The notes under the pieces: generated by a model
What the model was told of the DNA's origin: nothing
Databases searched by the model: none
Seen by the model: only the letters and a program-made list of their open reading frames with translations
Position numbers and translations under genes: made by a program
Shown here: one piece after another, positions 13,874 to 20,516 of the stretch
Position numbering within the stretch: the first letter of the stretch is position 1
Layout: the number at the start of each line of letters is the position of its first letter
Source: an uncultured Oscillospiraceae bacterium
GTDB taxonomy: Bacteria; Bacillota; Clostridia; Oscillospirales; Oscillospiraceae
Direction of reading: 5' to 3'
NCBI GenBank assembly: GCA_934636045.1
Contig: CAKTZP010000021.1
Location: 1-20,787 of the forward strand
DNA length: 20,787 nucleotides

Positions 13874-15016
13874 TTAGTATTCGCCCCAGCCCTTACCGAT
13901 CCATTCGTCTGCGTTCTCGGGAACGACAACGGGAGAGTCGGGGAGGACGATTTTCTGACCATATTCATAGGTCTCGAGGCCGGGAAGCTCCATGCCGAGC
14001 AGAGTATAGAGCGCTGCACGAACGCCCAGCTGGCCGATAAACGGAGAGTAGTTGCCATCTGCGTTGAATACGCCGTTCTTAACATCGACAAAGCCTTCGT
14101 TAGAACCGTCACAGGTGAAGTGCATGATGCCATCGCCCTGTCTGCCAGCTCTTTCAATTGCGAGCTGTGCGCCCCAGCTGGATTCTTCTGCATGGGAGAA
14201 AACAGCATCGATCTCGTCATAGGCTACCAGCCAGTCTTCCATCAGCGCAACGGCCGGATCGCGGATCCATTCGCCGTCGCCGGTTGCAAGGATCTCAATG
14301 TTCGGATACTGGGAAAGAACAGACATCATACCAGCCTGACGGTCAATTGCGGGAGAAGAGCCAACGAGGCCGGTGATTTCGAGGATCTTGCCCTTGGGCT
14401 CGCCATAGCGCTTCGTCAGGTCATCAACCATCCGCTGCGCAACGGCAGCACCCATGGTAACGTTGGACTGGCCAATGAAAACAGTGCGCTTGTCGGTGTA
14501 AATGTCGCGGTCAAGGACAATAACGGGAATGCCAGCATCGTATGCTTCTTCTACGGCTGCAACCAGGCCGTCAGATTCGACGGGGCTGATAACAATCGCA
14601 TCAACGCCCTGCGCGATAAGATCTCTGACGTCGCCGCTCTGGTCAACGATATCGACGTTGCCGTCCGTGACGATCATACGAACGTTGGTATAACGGTTGA
14701 CTTCTGCCTGTGCAGAGTTGATCATTTCGCTTCTCCAAGGATGGTTGAAACCGGTCTGAGAGAATCCGATGACAATTTCATCTTTGCCCTTGATGTCGAT
14801 CTTGCCGCCTTCGAGCGGAAGAACATCGCCGAAGGGAAGAGCTTTCCAGTAGGTCTCATCGAGGGTATCAACCGCTGCCAGCAGGGAAGCGTCGTCTTTG
14901 GTCTGCTGCTTATCCTTCAGCGCAATTTCCTTGCTGCCGCAGCCGACCATGGACAGCAGCATAGCTACTGCCATCAAAATGCCGAAGAGTCTGAGAGCCG
15001 TGCGTTTCATTTTCAT
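13874..15016 (-). CDS. Sugar-binding lipoprotein of ABC transporter (YtfQ/RbsB-like)
   Basis: A 380-residue solute-binding protein (Peripla_BP_4 family). A basic, hydrophobic signal peptide ends at a lipobox around Cys26 (SMVGCGS), so it is anchored to the outer face of the membrane. The mature part begins with VIGFSQTGFNHPWR, and contains LIAQGVDAIVISPVESDGL, IPVIVLDRDI and the hinge segment IDAVFSHAEE. The GFSQxG...W-R start resembles the E. coli galactofuranose-binding YtfQ more than RbsB; that suggests a furanose or related sugar but does not prove it. AAGGAAGG precedes two possible starts, 15016 and 15010. The gene is followed by a stable hairpin before the ATPase gene. Confidence 0.92.
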   Translation of the reverse strand: MKMKRTALRLFGILMAVAMLLSMVGCGSKEIALKDKQQTKDDASLLAAVDTLDETYWKALPFGDVLPLEGGKIDIKGKDEIVIGFSQTGFNHPWRSEMINSAQAEVNRYTNVRMIVTDGNVDIVDQSGDVRDLIAQGVDAIVISPVESDGLVAAVEEAYDAGIPVIVLDRDIYTDKRTVFIGQSNVTMGAAVAQRMVDDLTKRYGEPKGKILEITGLVGSSPAIDRQAGMMSVLSQYPNIEILATGDGEWIRDPAVALMEDWLVAYDEIDAVFSHAEESSWGAQLAIERAGRQGDGIMHFTCDGSNEGFVDVKNGVFNADGNYSPFIGQLGVRAALYTLLGMELPGLETYEYGQKIVLPDSPVVVPENADEWIGKGWGEY

Positions 15017-15068
15017 TACCTTCCTTTTGTCTTTAATTTTTTATTTGAATGCAGACTTGCAACATTCC

Positions 15069-15827
15069 TTAGGAATTGGCGAGCCATCTCACCATATTTT
15101 GCCAGAGAATTCTGTAGTTTTCGCTGCGGCACAGTGCCGGGGAGGACCAATGCGGGGCGCAGTCCGTCGTGTAGGCAATGGAGCGACCTTTGCCGAAGGT
15201 GCCAAGGACAATATACGGGTCGCCATTATCAAACGTGGCAAGAACCTTCGCCTCTTGCTTGGGAATTGCCTTGTTGTAGCCGAGAATCCCCTCAATTTTT
15301 TCGCCGACACCGGAGAAGATCTCGTGCACGGACGGGTCGATCGTAACGCAGAGGCCTTCCGGATGTTCGCGGCGGTCGTCGTGCTTCAAGAAATTGACCG
15401 GCAGGATCTCTTCGATCGGTGTATCATTATAACGACCCTTGCCTTCGATTCCCATGAAGGAGAGATAGCCGCCCGCCATGCAGAGGCCGCCGCCCGCCTG
15501 TACATACTGCTGAAGCAGCATCAGCTTGTTTACAGAGGGATTGCACTGCACGAAGGTCACCGCGGGAAGCAGGAACGTGTTTGCGCCGCAATCGCTGATA
15601 ATGATGACGTCGTACTTTAAAAGCTCCTCCACCGTCTGCGGAAAGTCATACTCAATGCGATGGCAGGGCATGTGGATAAACTCGATGTCATCGGTTGTGA
15701 GGGCGGCTTCGATAAACTCCGTCCCGACCTCGTAACGATCCGCGGTAAAAACGTCGAAGCCTTTGGTTTCCGTAACATGTACGACCCACGATTCGCCAAT
15801 GAGAAGTGCTTTGATCTTTTTTGCCAT
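15069..15827 (-). CDS. Class I glutamine-amidotransferase-like protein (PF07090/ThuA-like)
   Basis: A 252-residue cytoplasmic protein of the flavodoxin-like class I glutamine amidotransferase fold, resembling the putative amidotransferase family PF07090. Visible are IKALLIGESW at the N-terminus, YDVIIISDCGANTFLLP, and the nucleophile-elbow region AGGGLCMAGGYLSFMG. The position expected for the catalytic Cys (GxCxG) is not clearly Cys, so true glutaminase activity is doubtful; a Cys sits three residues earlier. The C-terminus (GKGRSIAYTTDCAPHW) looks like ThuA-type trehalose-utilisation proteins, which share the fold. The role is unknown; presence inside the sugar operon suggests handling of the sugar or its conjugate. 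AAGGAAGG precedes the ATG. Confidence 0.75.
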   Translation of the reverse strand: MAKKIKALLIGESWVVHVTETKGFDVFTADRYEVGTEFIEAALTTDDIEFIHMPCHRIEYDFPQTVEELLKYDVIIISDCGANTFLLPAVTFVQCNPSVNKLMLLQQYVQAGGGLCMAGGYLSFMGIEGKGRYNDTPIEEILPVNFLKHDDRREHPEGLCVTIDPSVHEIFSGVGEKIEGILGYNKAIPKQEAKVLATFDNGDPYIVLGTFGKGRSIAYTTDCAPHWSSPALCRSENYRILWQNMVRWLANS

Positions 15828-15868
15828 AGTCCTTCCTTCTTTCTTTCGTAAAATGAATGTATTGACGT

Positions 15869-16312
15869 CTACAGGACGCCTTTTTGAAGAATGACGCAGC
15901 CGTAGGGCAGACGCTCACTGGTACAGACGGTCAGGTAAGCCCGTGCTGCTTTTTCATAGAATCTTGTGCGCTCAAGGCGGCCAACACACTCGGCCTTGTA
16001 GCCGTTGTTCACAACCGCCTTAATGGTATCCTCCCAAACAGGCGAGCTTTCCAGCGTAACGCCGGAGTCCGCGTCGGGGACCATATACTCGATAGGGTGG
16101 GCTTCAAACTCAACATCCAACGGTACCAACTTTAAAATCGCATCGACCATCTCCGCCGCGCCGTTGCCCTTAGCTTGAATGCTCACGCCGTGTGGAGTCT
16201 TGGTGATGGGGGGATAGAAGTGGTCGGCAATGACAATCAAATCGCCGTGACCGGTGTCGGCAAGCGCCTTGAGCAGGTCAGAGCCGATGATATCGGGGAT
16301 CCCTTTCAGCAT
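15869..16312 (-). CDS. FucU/RbsD-family sugar mutarotase
   Basis: A 147-residue protein of the FucU/RbsD family, ring-forming cytoplasmic enzymes that interconvert alpha and beta anomers (FucU) or pyranose and furanose forms (RbsD) of free sugars before phosphorylation. The N-terminal MLKGIPDIIGSDLLKALADTGHGD pattern, with His22, and the C-terminal ERLPYGCVILQKGVL match FucU better than RbsD; FucU usually has YGN where this reads YGC, a possible change of specificity. AGGAGG lies 7 nt before the ATG, and the upstream kinase ends 12 nt away, an arrangement like rbsK-rbsD. It implies that an unphosphorylated free sugar enters the cell or is released inside it. Confidence 0.88.
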   Translation of the reverse strand: MLKGIPDIIGSDLLKALADTGHGDLIVIADHFYPPITKTPHGVSIQAKGNGAAEMVDAILKLVPLDVEFEAHPIEYMVPDADSGVTLESSPVWEDTIKAVVNNGYKAECVGRLERTRFYEKAARAYLTVCTSERLPYGCVILQKGVL

Positions 16313-16324
16313 ACGGCAGCCTCC

Positions 16325-17254
16325 TTATTTTGACCGCTCCGCAAGAAAAGCGTCGATTTCTTCCCTTGTCGGCATCGACGGCGTCGTCCCCAACCGCTGG
16401 ACAGAAAGCGCGGCAAGCGCATTTGCAAAAATCGCAGCTTCTCTCAGCGTTTTTCCCTCAGCGAGCGCCGTCAGCAGACCGCCGTTGAAGGCGTCGCCCG
16501 CACCGGTGGTGTCGATCGCCTTGACCTTATAGGCGGGGATGATCTCCGAATGCTCCTTCGTGTTAATATACACGCCGCGTCCTCCAAGCGTAATCAGCAC
16601 ATTCTGAATGCCGCGTGCAAATAGTACAGCGGCTGCACGATCGGCGCTTTCCAGATCCGTGACCGGGATGCCGGTCAGAGCTTCTGCTTCGACCTCGTTC
16701 GGTGTGACAAGCCATGCGCCGCGCAGGAATTCGTCAGAGACAGGCTGATATGGGGCAGTATTGATAATCACCTTCACGCCGGCCTCCTTGGCAAGCTGCG
16801 CGACCCGCTCGTTCGCATCCTGATTAACTTCCAGCTGGAGCAGAACATACGAGGACTGCCGGATGCACTCTGCGACGGATTGGATATCCTCCTCCGTAAT
16901 GGTGCCGCAGGCACCCGGAACGATTACAATCTCATTTTGGCTCGTGTTTTCATCTACCATAATCAGGGCGATGCCAGTGGCGACCTCGTCGTTATAAAAC
17001 AGGTAATCTTTTGACATCGCAACGTCATCCATCGCATCAAGTGCGACATTGGCAAGGCTGTCTCTGCCAAGCTTCGTAACCATAGCGACATTGCCGCCGG
17101 CCTTATGGGCGGCGATTCCTTGGTTGAAGCCCTTGCCGCCGGCACCCTGCTTAAAAAAACTACCCTTTACGGTCTCGCCGGGAACCGGGAGATGCGGCGT
17201 CCTGCCCATCAGGTCAACGACGAAGCTGCCAAAGACTGTGATTTTTTCACCCAT
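16325..17254 (-). CDS. PfkB-family sugar kinase (ribokinase-like), first copy
   Basis: A 309-residue ribokinase-like kinase. It shows the VFGSFVVDL start, substrate motif GAGGKGFNQG (37-46), the NTAPYQPV segment, TPNE (184-187) and DTTGAGDAFNGG with GAGD at 251-254 and catalytic Asp254. Its length and motifs are closer to classical ribokinase than those of the other kinase in the locus. TAGGAGGAAATATA directly precedes the ATG, an unusually strong ribosome binding site. It is the first structural gene after the repressor and is followed within 12 nt by the mutarotase gene. It probably phosphorylates the sugar supplied by that mutarotase. Ribose is possible but not established. Confidence 0.92.
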   Translation of the reverse strand: MGEKITVFGSFVVDLMGRTPHLPVPGETVKGSFFKQGAGGKGFNQGIAAHKAGGNVAMVTKLGRDSLANVALDAMDDVAMSKDYLFYNDEVATGIALIMVDENTSQNEIVIVPGACGTITEEDIQSVAECIRQSSYVLLQLEVNQDANERVAQLAKEAGVKVIINTAPYQPVSDEFLRGAWLVTPNEVEAEALTGIPVTDLESADRAAAVLFARGIQNVLITLGGRGVYINTKEHSEIIPAYKVKAIDTTGAGDAFNGGLLTALAEGKTLREAAIFANALAALSVQRLGTTPSMPTREEIDAFLAERSK

Positions 17255-17296
17255 TATATTTCCTCCTACTATCTGTTTTTTCTGGAAAATAGAACA

Positions 17297-17310
17297 TGTA
17301 AGGGCTTACG
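17297..17310 (-). promoter_or_regulatory. Candidate operator in front of the structural genes
   Basis: TGTAAGGGCTTACG holds the dyad GTAAG-GG-CTTAC, 43 nt before the kinase start. It shares TGTAAG-N-GCTT-N-C with the site at 18440-18453. This is the size and symmetry expected for a LacI-family operator. I do not see a convincing promoter beside it. Confidence 0.5.
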
Positions 17311-17325
17311 ACTGATGCTGAATGA

Positions 17326-17373
17326 AAAGGCAACATTTGTATCGGCGGAAACCGTTTCTACTTTGTTGCCTTT
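17326..17373 (-). promoter_or_regulatory. Hairpin between repressor gene and operon
   Basis: AAAGGCAACA (17326-17335) and its complement (17364-17373) form a 10-bp stem starting 4 nt after the repressor stop. The 28-nt loop contains GAAACCGTTTC (17348-17358), a perfect odd-centred palindrome. On the minus strand the right arm ends in TTTT, so this may be a partial terminator separating the repressor from the structural genes. The loop palindrome could also be a protein-binding site. Confidence 0.5.
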
Positions 17374-17376
17374 GTT

Positions 17377-18411
17377 TTACAGCGCCCCGGCGTATTGTTC
17401 GGAGCCACGCAATATTAATTCGGTTGGGAAAAGCGTTGTTTTTCCGTTTTCGCTCCCGTTTTCCTGTGCAAAGCGATGCAGGAGCATTCGCATTGCCTGC
17501 TCGCCCATCTCCGGGACCGCACGGTTGACGACAGACAGCTTGTAACCCAGCCAAGAAAGCGCGTCAATATCATCGAAACCGATCAAGGAAATATCGGCGC
17601 CGATTCGCAGCCCGAGCTCGTTGAATGCACGAAGGCAGCCATAGGTCGTCATGTTATTGGAAGAGAAAATCGCTGTTGGAGGCGAAGGCAGCGTCATGAC
17701 TGCCAGCGTTTCCTGATAGGCTCGCTTTGACATAAAGTCTCCCTTGCGAATCAGCTCAGGAACAAGCGGAAGTCCGTGCTCCTTCATGGCATGTAGGTAT
17801 CCGGCCAATCGCTCGCGGCCGGGGAGAGAGTTATCTGGACCTGTAATAATTGCAATTCTCTTGTGCCCTAAACGAATCAGCTCGCTTACAGCACGGAAAA
17901 CACCTTGCTCATCATTGGTAAGCACGCGATCAAAGGCAGCATTTTTGACCTGTCGGTCAAGGAGTACCACAGGAATGCCGAGCCCTTCAAATTCCGTTAA
18001 ACGTTCAATGGTAACTAGATCGGATTCTGCGACCGGCGTTGCAATGATGCCGCGCAGACGCTGCTCACGCATGGAGAGAAGGATCTGGTGCTCACGCTGC
18101 GGATCTTCGTCTGTGTTGAACAGCACAATATGGAAGCCCTGCTCATCCGCAGCGCGGGTAATCCCCTGCAGGAGCTGCGAAAAGAAGGGGTTGTTAATAT
18201 CCGGAACAACAACGCCGATGGTCATTGATTTTGAAGTGCTCAAGGAACGAGCATTTCCGTTGGGAACATAATTCCGCCGTGCAATTACATCATTGACCTT
18301 CTTGCGGCTTTTTTCGCTTACCGAGCCGTGATTATTAATGACGCGGGATACCGTCGCAATGCTGACGCCGGCCTCTTTTGCAATTTCGTAAATATTTGCT
18401 TCCTGCTTCAT
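17377..18411 (-). CDS. LacI-family transcriptional regulator
   Basis: A 344-residue repressor. The N-terminal LacI helix-turn-helix (about 6-26) reads IYEIAKEAGVSIATVSRVIN, with the hinge helix NYVPNGNARSLST following. The remainder is a periplasmic-binding-protein-like effector domain (MTIGVVVPDINNPFF...GIIATPVAESD...GIPVVLLDR...LIGFDDIDALSWL). By family it binds an operator as a dimer and is released by a sugar or sugar-phosphate inducer. It stands at the head of the catabolic locus on the same strand, and two related dyads lie near it (18440-18453 and 17297-17310), so it probably controls both itself and the operon. A role as global CcpA is unlikely given this context and the divergent sequence. 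Confidence 0.93.
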   Translation of the reverse strand: MKQEANIYEIAKEAGVSIATVSRVINNHGSVSEKSRKKVNDVIARRNYVPNGNARSLSTSKSMTIGVVVPDINNPFFSQLLQGITRAADEQGFHIVLFNTDEDPQREHQILLSMREQRLRGIIATPVAESDLVTIERLTEFEGLGIPVVLLDRQVKNAAFDRVLTNDEQGVFRAVSELIRLGHKRIAIITGPDNSLPGRERLAGYLHAMKEHGLPLVPELIRKGDFMSKRAYQETLAVMTLPSPPTAIFSSNNMTTYGCLRAFNELGLRIGADISLIGFDDIDALSWLGYKLSVVNRAVPEMGEQAMRMLLHRFAQENGSENGKTTLFPTELILRGSEQYAGAL

Positions 18412-18439
18412 CTAATCAACCTGCTCAAAATTTGGAGTT

Positions 18440-18453
18440 TGTAAGCGCTTTCT
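18440..18453 (-). promoter_or_regulatory. Candidate operator / cre-like site in repressor leader
   Basis: TGTAAGCGCTTTCT fits the CcpA cre consensus TGWAARCGYTWNCA at 13 of 14 positions and also resembles the local operator candidate at 17297-17310. It begins about 9 nt downstream of the predicted transcription start of the repressor gene, where a bound protein would block elongation. Whether CcpA or the local LacI protein uses it cannot be decided by eye. Confidence 0.6.
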
Positions 18454-18468
18454 TTTGGCTACATCTAC

Positions 18469-18497
18469 AGGATACCCCACAGCTCGCGCCTTGTCAA
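18469..18497 (-). promoter_or_regulatory. Promoter of repressor gene (and possibly the whole operon)
   Basis: On the minus strand a perfect -35 TTGACA (18492-18497), a 17-nt spacer and -10 TATCCT (18469-18474) lie ~58 nt before the repressor start, just upstream of the operator-like site. Confidence 0.75.
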
Positions 18498-18627
18498 TAG
18501 GGGAAATTTTTTTTAGATGTTTTCACAATTTCGTTCGAGAGTATTTGTGCAGTTGTGACAATCGGCAAGCCGTTTTTTGCAGCGCAGGCGGTCGTTTTCT
18601 GTTTTTCACGCCGCCATTTGATAAAAT

Positions 18628-18666
18628 GGATGCTGCCGCAAGGCAGCATCCCTCAGTCTGTCAAAA
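18628..18666. repeat. Palindrome with GCAA tetraloop and 13-bp tail
   Basis: GGATGCTGCC (18628-18637) pairs perfectly with 18642-18651 around a GCAA loop, followed by CAGTCTGTCAAAA (18654-18666). The tail matches that of the palindrome at 7980-8022 at 12 of 13 positions, in the same orientation. Confidence 0.8.
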
Positions 18667-18669
18667 CAC

Positions 18670-19031
18670 CCATGCTTTCCAGAAAAGTCTACCGCGTTTT
18701 TCTGTCCAAACCCAAAAGCGGGTGCGTGAGCACAATGCACTTTCCGAACGGCAGCAGCCGTGCGTTTGAAATGCTCATGCCGGAAATGCCAGGCTTTGAT
18801 CGCTATGAAAACGCCGACGATACCGTCCGCGGAAATTGCAGCATGATACGTCGTCAATAGGTAATGTAAATAGCAAATCTCTGCCACTTGAGGCGCCGAG
18901 TATCGCAGCTTCGCCTTCTTCAGCTCCGCGATATAGGTCAAGTCACGCTGCAAAAAGCCGAAGATCTGTCGCTTCAGCGCCTGCAGCCAGGCCTCCTCCG
19001 GGCCGGAAACGCCCGCCGGGACAGGGACGGC
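18670..19031. pseudogene. Non-coding stretch with coding debris
   Basis: No intact gene is visible in this ~360 nt. On the minus strand one frame is open from the stop at 19032-19034 down to ~18606 and reads plausible protein (EEAWLQALKRQIF, then LQRDLTYIAELKKAKLRY), but it has no start codon with a ribosome binding site and soon becomes unprotein-like. On the plus strand a ~60-residue frame (VFLSKPKSGC, then MPEMPGFDRYENADD) also lacks a supported start. I read this as remains of one or more decayed genes, or a conserved intergenic repeat. Identity unknown. Confidence 0.35.
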
Positions 19032-19100
19032 CTACAGCCAGACAGAAGCGATGCAAAAGGCGCACACCTTCGTGGCAAAGGATTGACCTCCCAGACGCAG

Positions 19101-19150
19101 AAACCACCACACGGATGCAGCAGCATAGCATCCGGGTGGTGGTTTGTTTT
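19101..19150 (+). terminator. Strong hairpin, possible plus-strand terminator
   Basis: AAACCACCAC (19101-19110) pairs with 19136-19145 and CGGATGC (19112-19118) with 19128-19134, one mismatch between. It is followed by GTTTTGT on the plus strand. No plus-strand gene upstream is intact, so it may be a relic of the decayed sequence before it. Confidence 0.6.
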
Positions 19151-19190
19151 GTATTCGTGCGTCGTTGTATCTTTTTCCATTCCGCAGGTA

Positions 19191-19227
19191 TAAAAAATCC
19201 CCGCCATCCAAAAAGCGGATAGCGGGG
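19191..19227 (-). terminator. Intrinsic terminator of the Cys-rich protein gene
   Basis: On the minus strand CCCCGCTATCC and GGATGGCGGGG (19217-19227 and 19199-19209) form an 11-bp stem with one G-U pair, followed by ATTTTTT (19192-19198). It lies ~80 nt past the stop at 19306. Confidence 0.85.
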
Positions 19228-19235
19228 TGTCTTGC

Positions 19236-19289
19236 GAAAGAGCGCGTAAAAGGATACCGAAGCATAGAAAGAACGGCTAAAAGTGCACC
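19236..19289 (-). repeat. ~55-bp 3'-UTR repeat, copy 1
   Basis: This lies between the stop of the Cys-rich gene and its terminator. It matches 20517-20571 at about 46 of 55 positions by eye. On the minus strand each copy consists of two similar ~23-nt halves (GGTGCACTTTTAGCCG then TTCTTTC; CGGTATCCTTTTACGCG then CTCTTTC) separated by TATGCTY. Confidence 0.8.
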
Positions 19290-19305
19290 AGTAATCGGCA
19301 ATCTA

Positions 19306-20190
19306 CTACCCTTTCTCGGGCCATTTCTCCAAGATATACTTCAAACAAGCTTTATAGTCTGCCCTTATTTCTTCTGGGAGGGCAGCTTCTTCTATCCGCT
19401 CTGTCAAAGGCGCGGGGATGTGCTGATGGGCATCATGGATGTTGTCAAAATCATGATAACGAACAGCATCACTGTCCAATGGAATAACATAGTACTCGCT
19501 GCAGGGCAGATTGTTGAATGCAAGGGCTATTCCGTATGATTCTTTTCCAGAGAGATCATAGAACTTAACAGCATCGCCATTCTGGATAAACTGCGGGAAA
19601 ATAGTCTCATGACAATCGGCGCAGGGACTATTACAGTTTAGGCATTGACCGGCGCATCCTTCTGCTTGATGGTCAAAAGACCACATATTTACAGAATATA
19701 CACGCATTCCGGCAAGCATAACAAGCTCACCGAGTTCATCTTCGGAAAAGTCGGCCTCCTCAGACAGAACGCGGCGCTTGACAATCGTGTAGCGTGTCAA
19801 CGAATTCTCCTCACAGTCGTATTCCTGAAAGAACAGCGGAATGATACGAATAGCGGCATCAAATGATTTGCACAAATACCGCTCGTCATATGCGTCAGGA
19901 GTGTCCTTGATATGCAGTTCGTAAACTGTATTGTCTTCCGGCTTCAAAAAAACTTCGAGCATTTGACGCTGCACATGAATAAGTTTTGAAGTATAATCGC
20001 GCAAATCTCCTGTAAATTGTTGCTCCAGCATCTGAAGGAGTTCGACCCGAGCGTCGTAATCTGCCGCATAGCGGTACGCGGTTGATAACAGATCCGCATC
20101 GGAAAGGCGGTGGTTTATCAACCGAATCTGGTTTTTAAGACTTGTAGAAGGAATCAGCGATACAATCCGACTCTGGAGTTCATCAAGCAT
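19306..20190 (-). CDS. Unrecognised Cys-rich protein
   Basis: A 294-residue protein that I do not recognise. It has no signal peptide or membrane segment and is rich in acidic and aromatic residues. Its N-terminal half is probably helical (LLSTAYRYAADYDARVELLQMLEQQF). The striking feature is a Cys cluster at 179, 183, 186, 190 and 193 (CX3CX2CX3CX2C) with a His two residues before its end region (DCHE), suggesting a zinc or iron-sulfur site. A 306-residue version starting at 20226 is open, but that ATG lies only ~5 nt from the predicted transcription start and has no ribosome binding site; the ATG at 20190 has AGAGGTG 13 nt upstream, also imperfect. Base composition is more A+T rich than the rest of the window, consistent with acquired DNA. 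Confidence 0.7.
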   Translation of the reverse strand: MLDELQSRIVSLIPSTSLKNQIRLINHRLSDADLLSTAYRYAADYDARVELLQMLEQQFTGDLRDYTSKLIHVQRQMLEVFLKPEDNTVYELHIKDTPDAYDERYLCKSFDAAIRIIPLFFQEYDCEENSLTRYTIVKRRVLSEEADFSEDELGELVMLAGMRVYSVNMWSFDHQAEGCAGQCLNCNSPCADCHETIFPQFIQNGDAVKFYDLSGKESYGIALAFNNLPCSEYYVIPLDSDAVRYHDFDNIHDAHQHIPAPLTERIEEAALPEEIRADYKACLKYILEKWPEKG

Positions 20191-20237
20191 AGCGGCAATA
20201 CCACACCTCTTTGAGATGGAAATCATGTATATGTTTA

Positions 20238-20266
20238 TTTATATCATAAAACTCCTGTTATTTCAA
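20238..20266 (-). promoter_or_regulatory. Promoter of the Cys-rich protein gene
   Basis: On the minus strand TTGAAA (20261-20266), a 17-nt spacer and TATAAA (20238-20243). The predicted start near 20231 argues for translation from the inner ATG at 20190. Confidence 0.65.
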
Positions 20267-20469
20267 TGTTTACGCGTAATTCAATCCTTACCAGACTGGA
20301 TATTCTTGGTTCAAATCCTGCTTCCTACACCTTTTTGTCCTATCTTTACAGAGCAAAGAAACGCAAAAAGTACACCAGCGTTTTAATCTGTTTTCGAGGC
20401 CTGAAAGCAAGAATCGGACTCCGAAGCCCGATTTCACTGTGTTTTGCCCGTATTTCGCCCAAAATGCAA
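20267..20469. other. Intergenic stretch, no gene seen
   Basis: About 200 nt between the promoter of the Cys-rich gene and the GNAT terminator. It holds a modest hairpin (AATCGGAC at 20412-20419 with 20426-20433, one mismatch) and a tRNA T-arm-like string GGTTCAAATCC (20308-20318) with no tRNA around it. No supported ORF. Confidence 0.5.
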
Positions 20470-20511
20470 AAAGAAACCTCTTTTGTCGTGGTAGACAAAG
20501 GAGGTTTCTTT
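20470..20511 (-). terminator. Terminator of the GNAT gene (possibly bidirectional)
   Basis: An 18-bp stem with one mismatch (20470-20487 with 20494-20511, AAAGAAACCTC arm) and a 6-nt loop. On the minus strand it ends in TTTCTTTTT, so it should stop transcription from the GNAT gene. Confidence 0.88.
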
Positions 20512-20516
20512 GATGT

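Noticed and set aside
20308..20318. GGTTCAAATCC, resembling a tRNA T arm
   Set aside because: The flanking bases do not complete the T stem, no D arm, anticodon arm or matching acceptor strand is visible, and no CCA follows. At most a short tRNA-like remnant.
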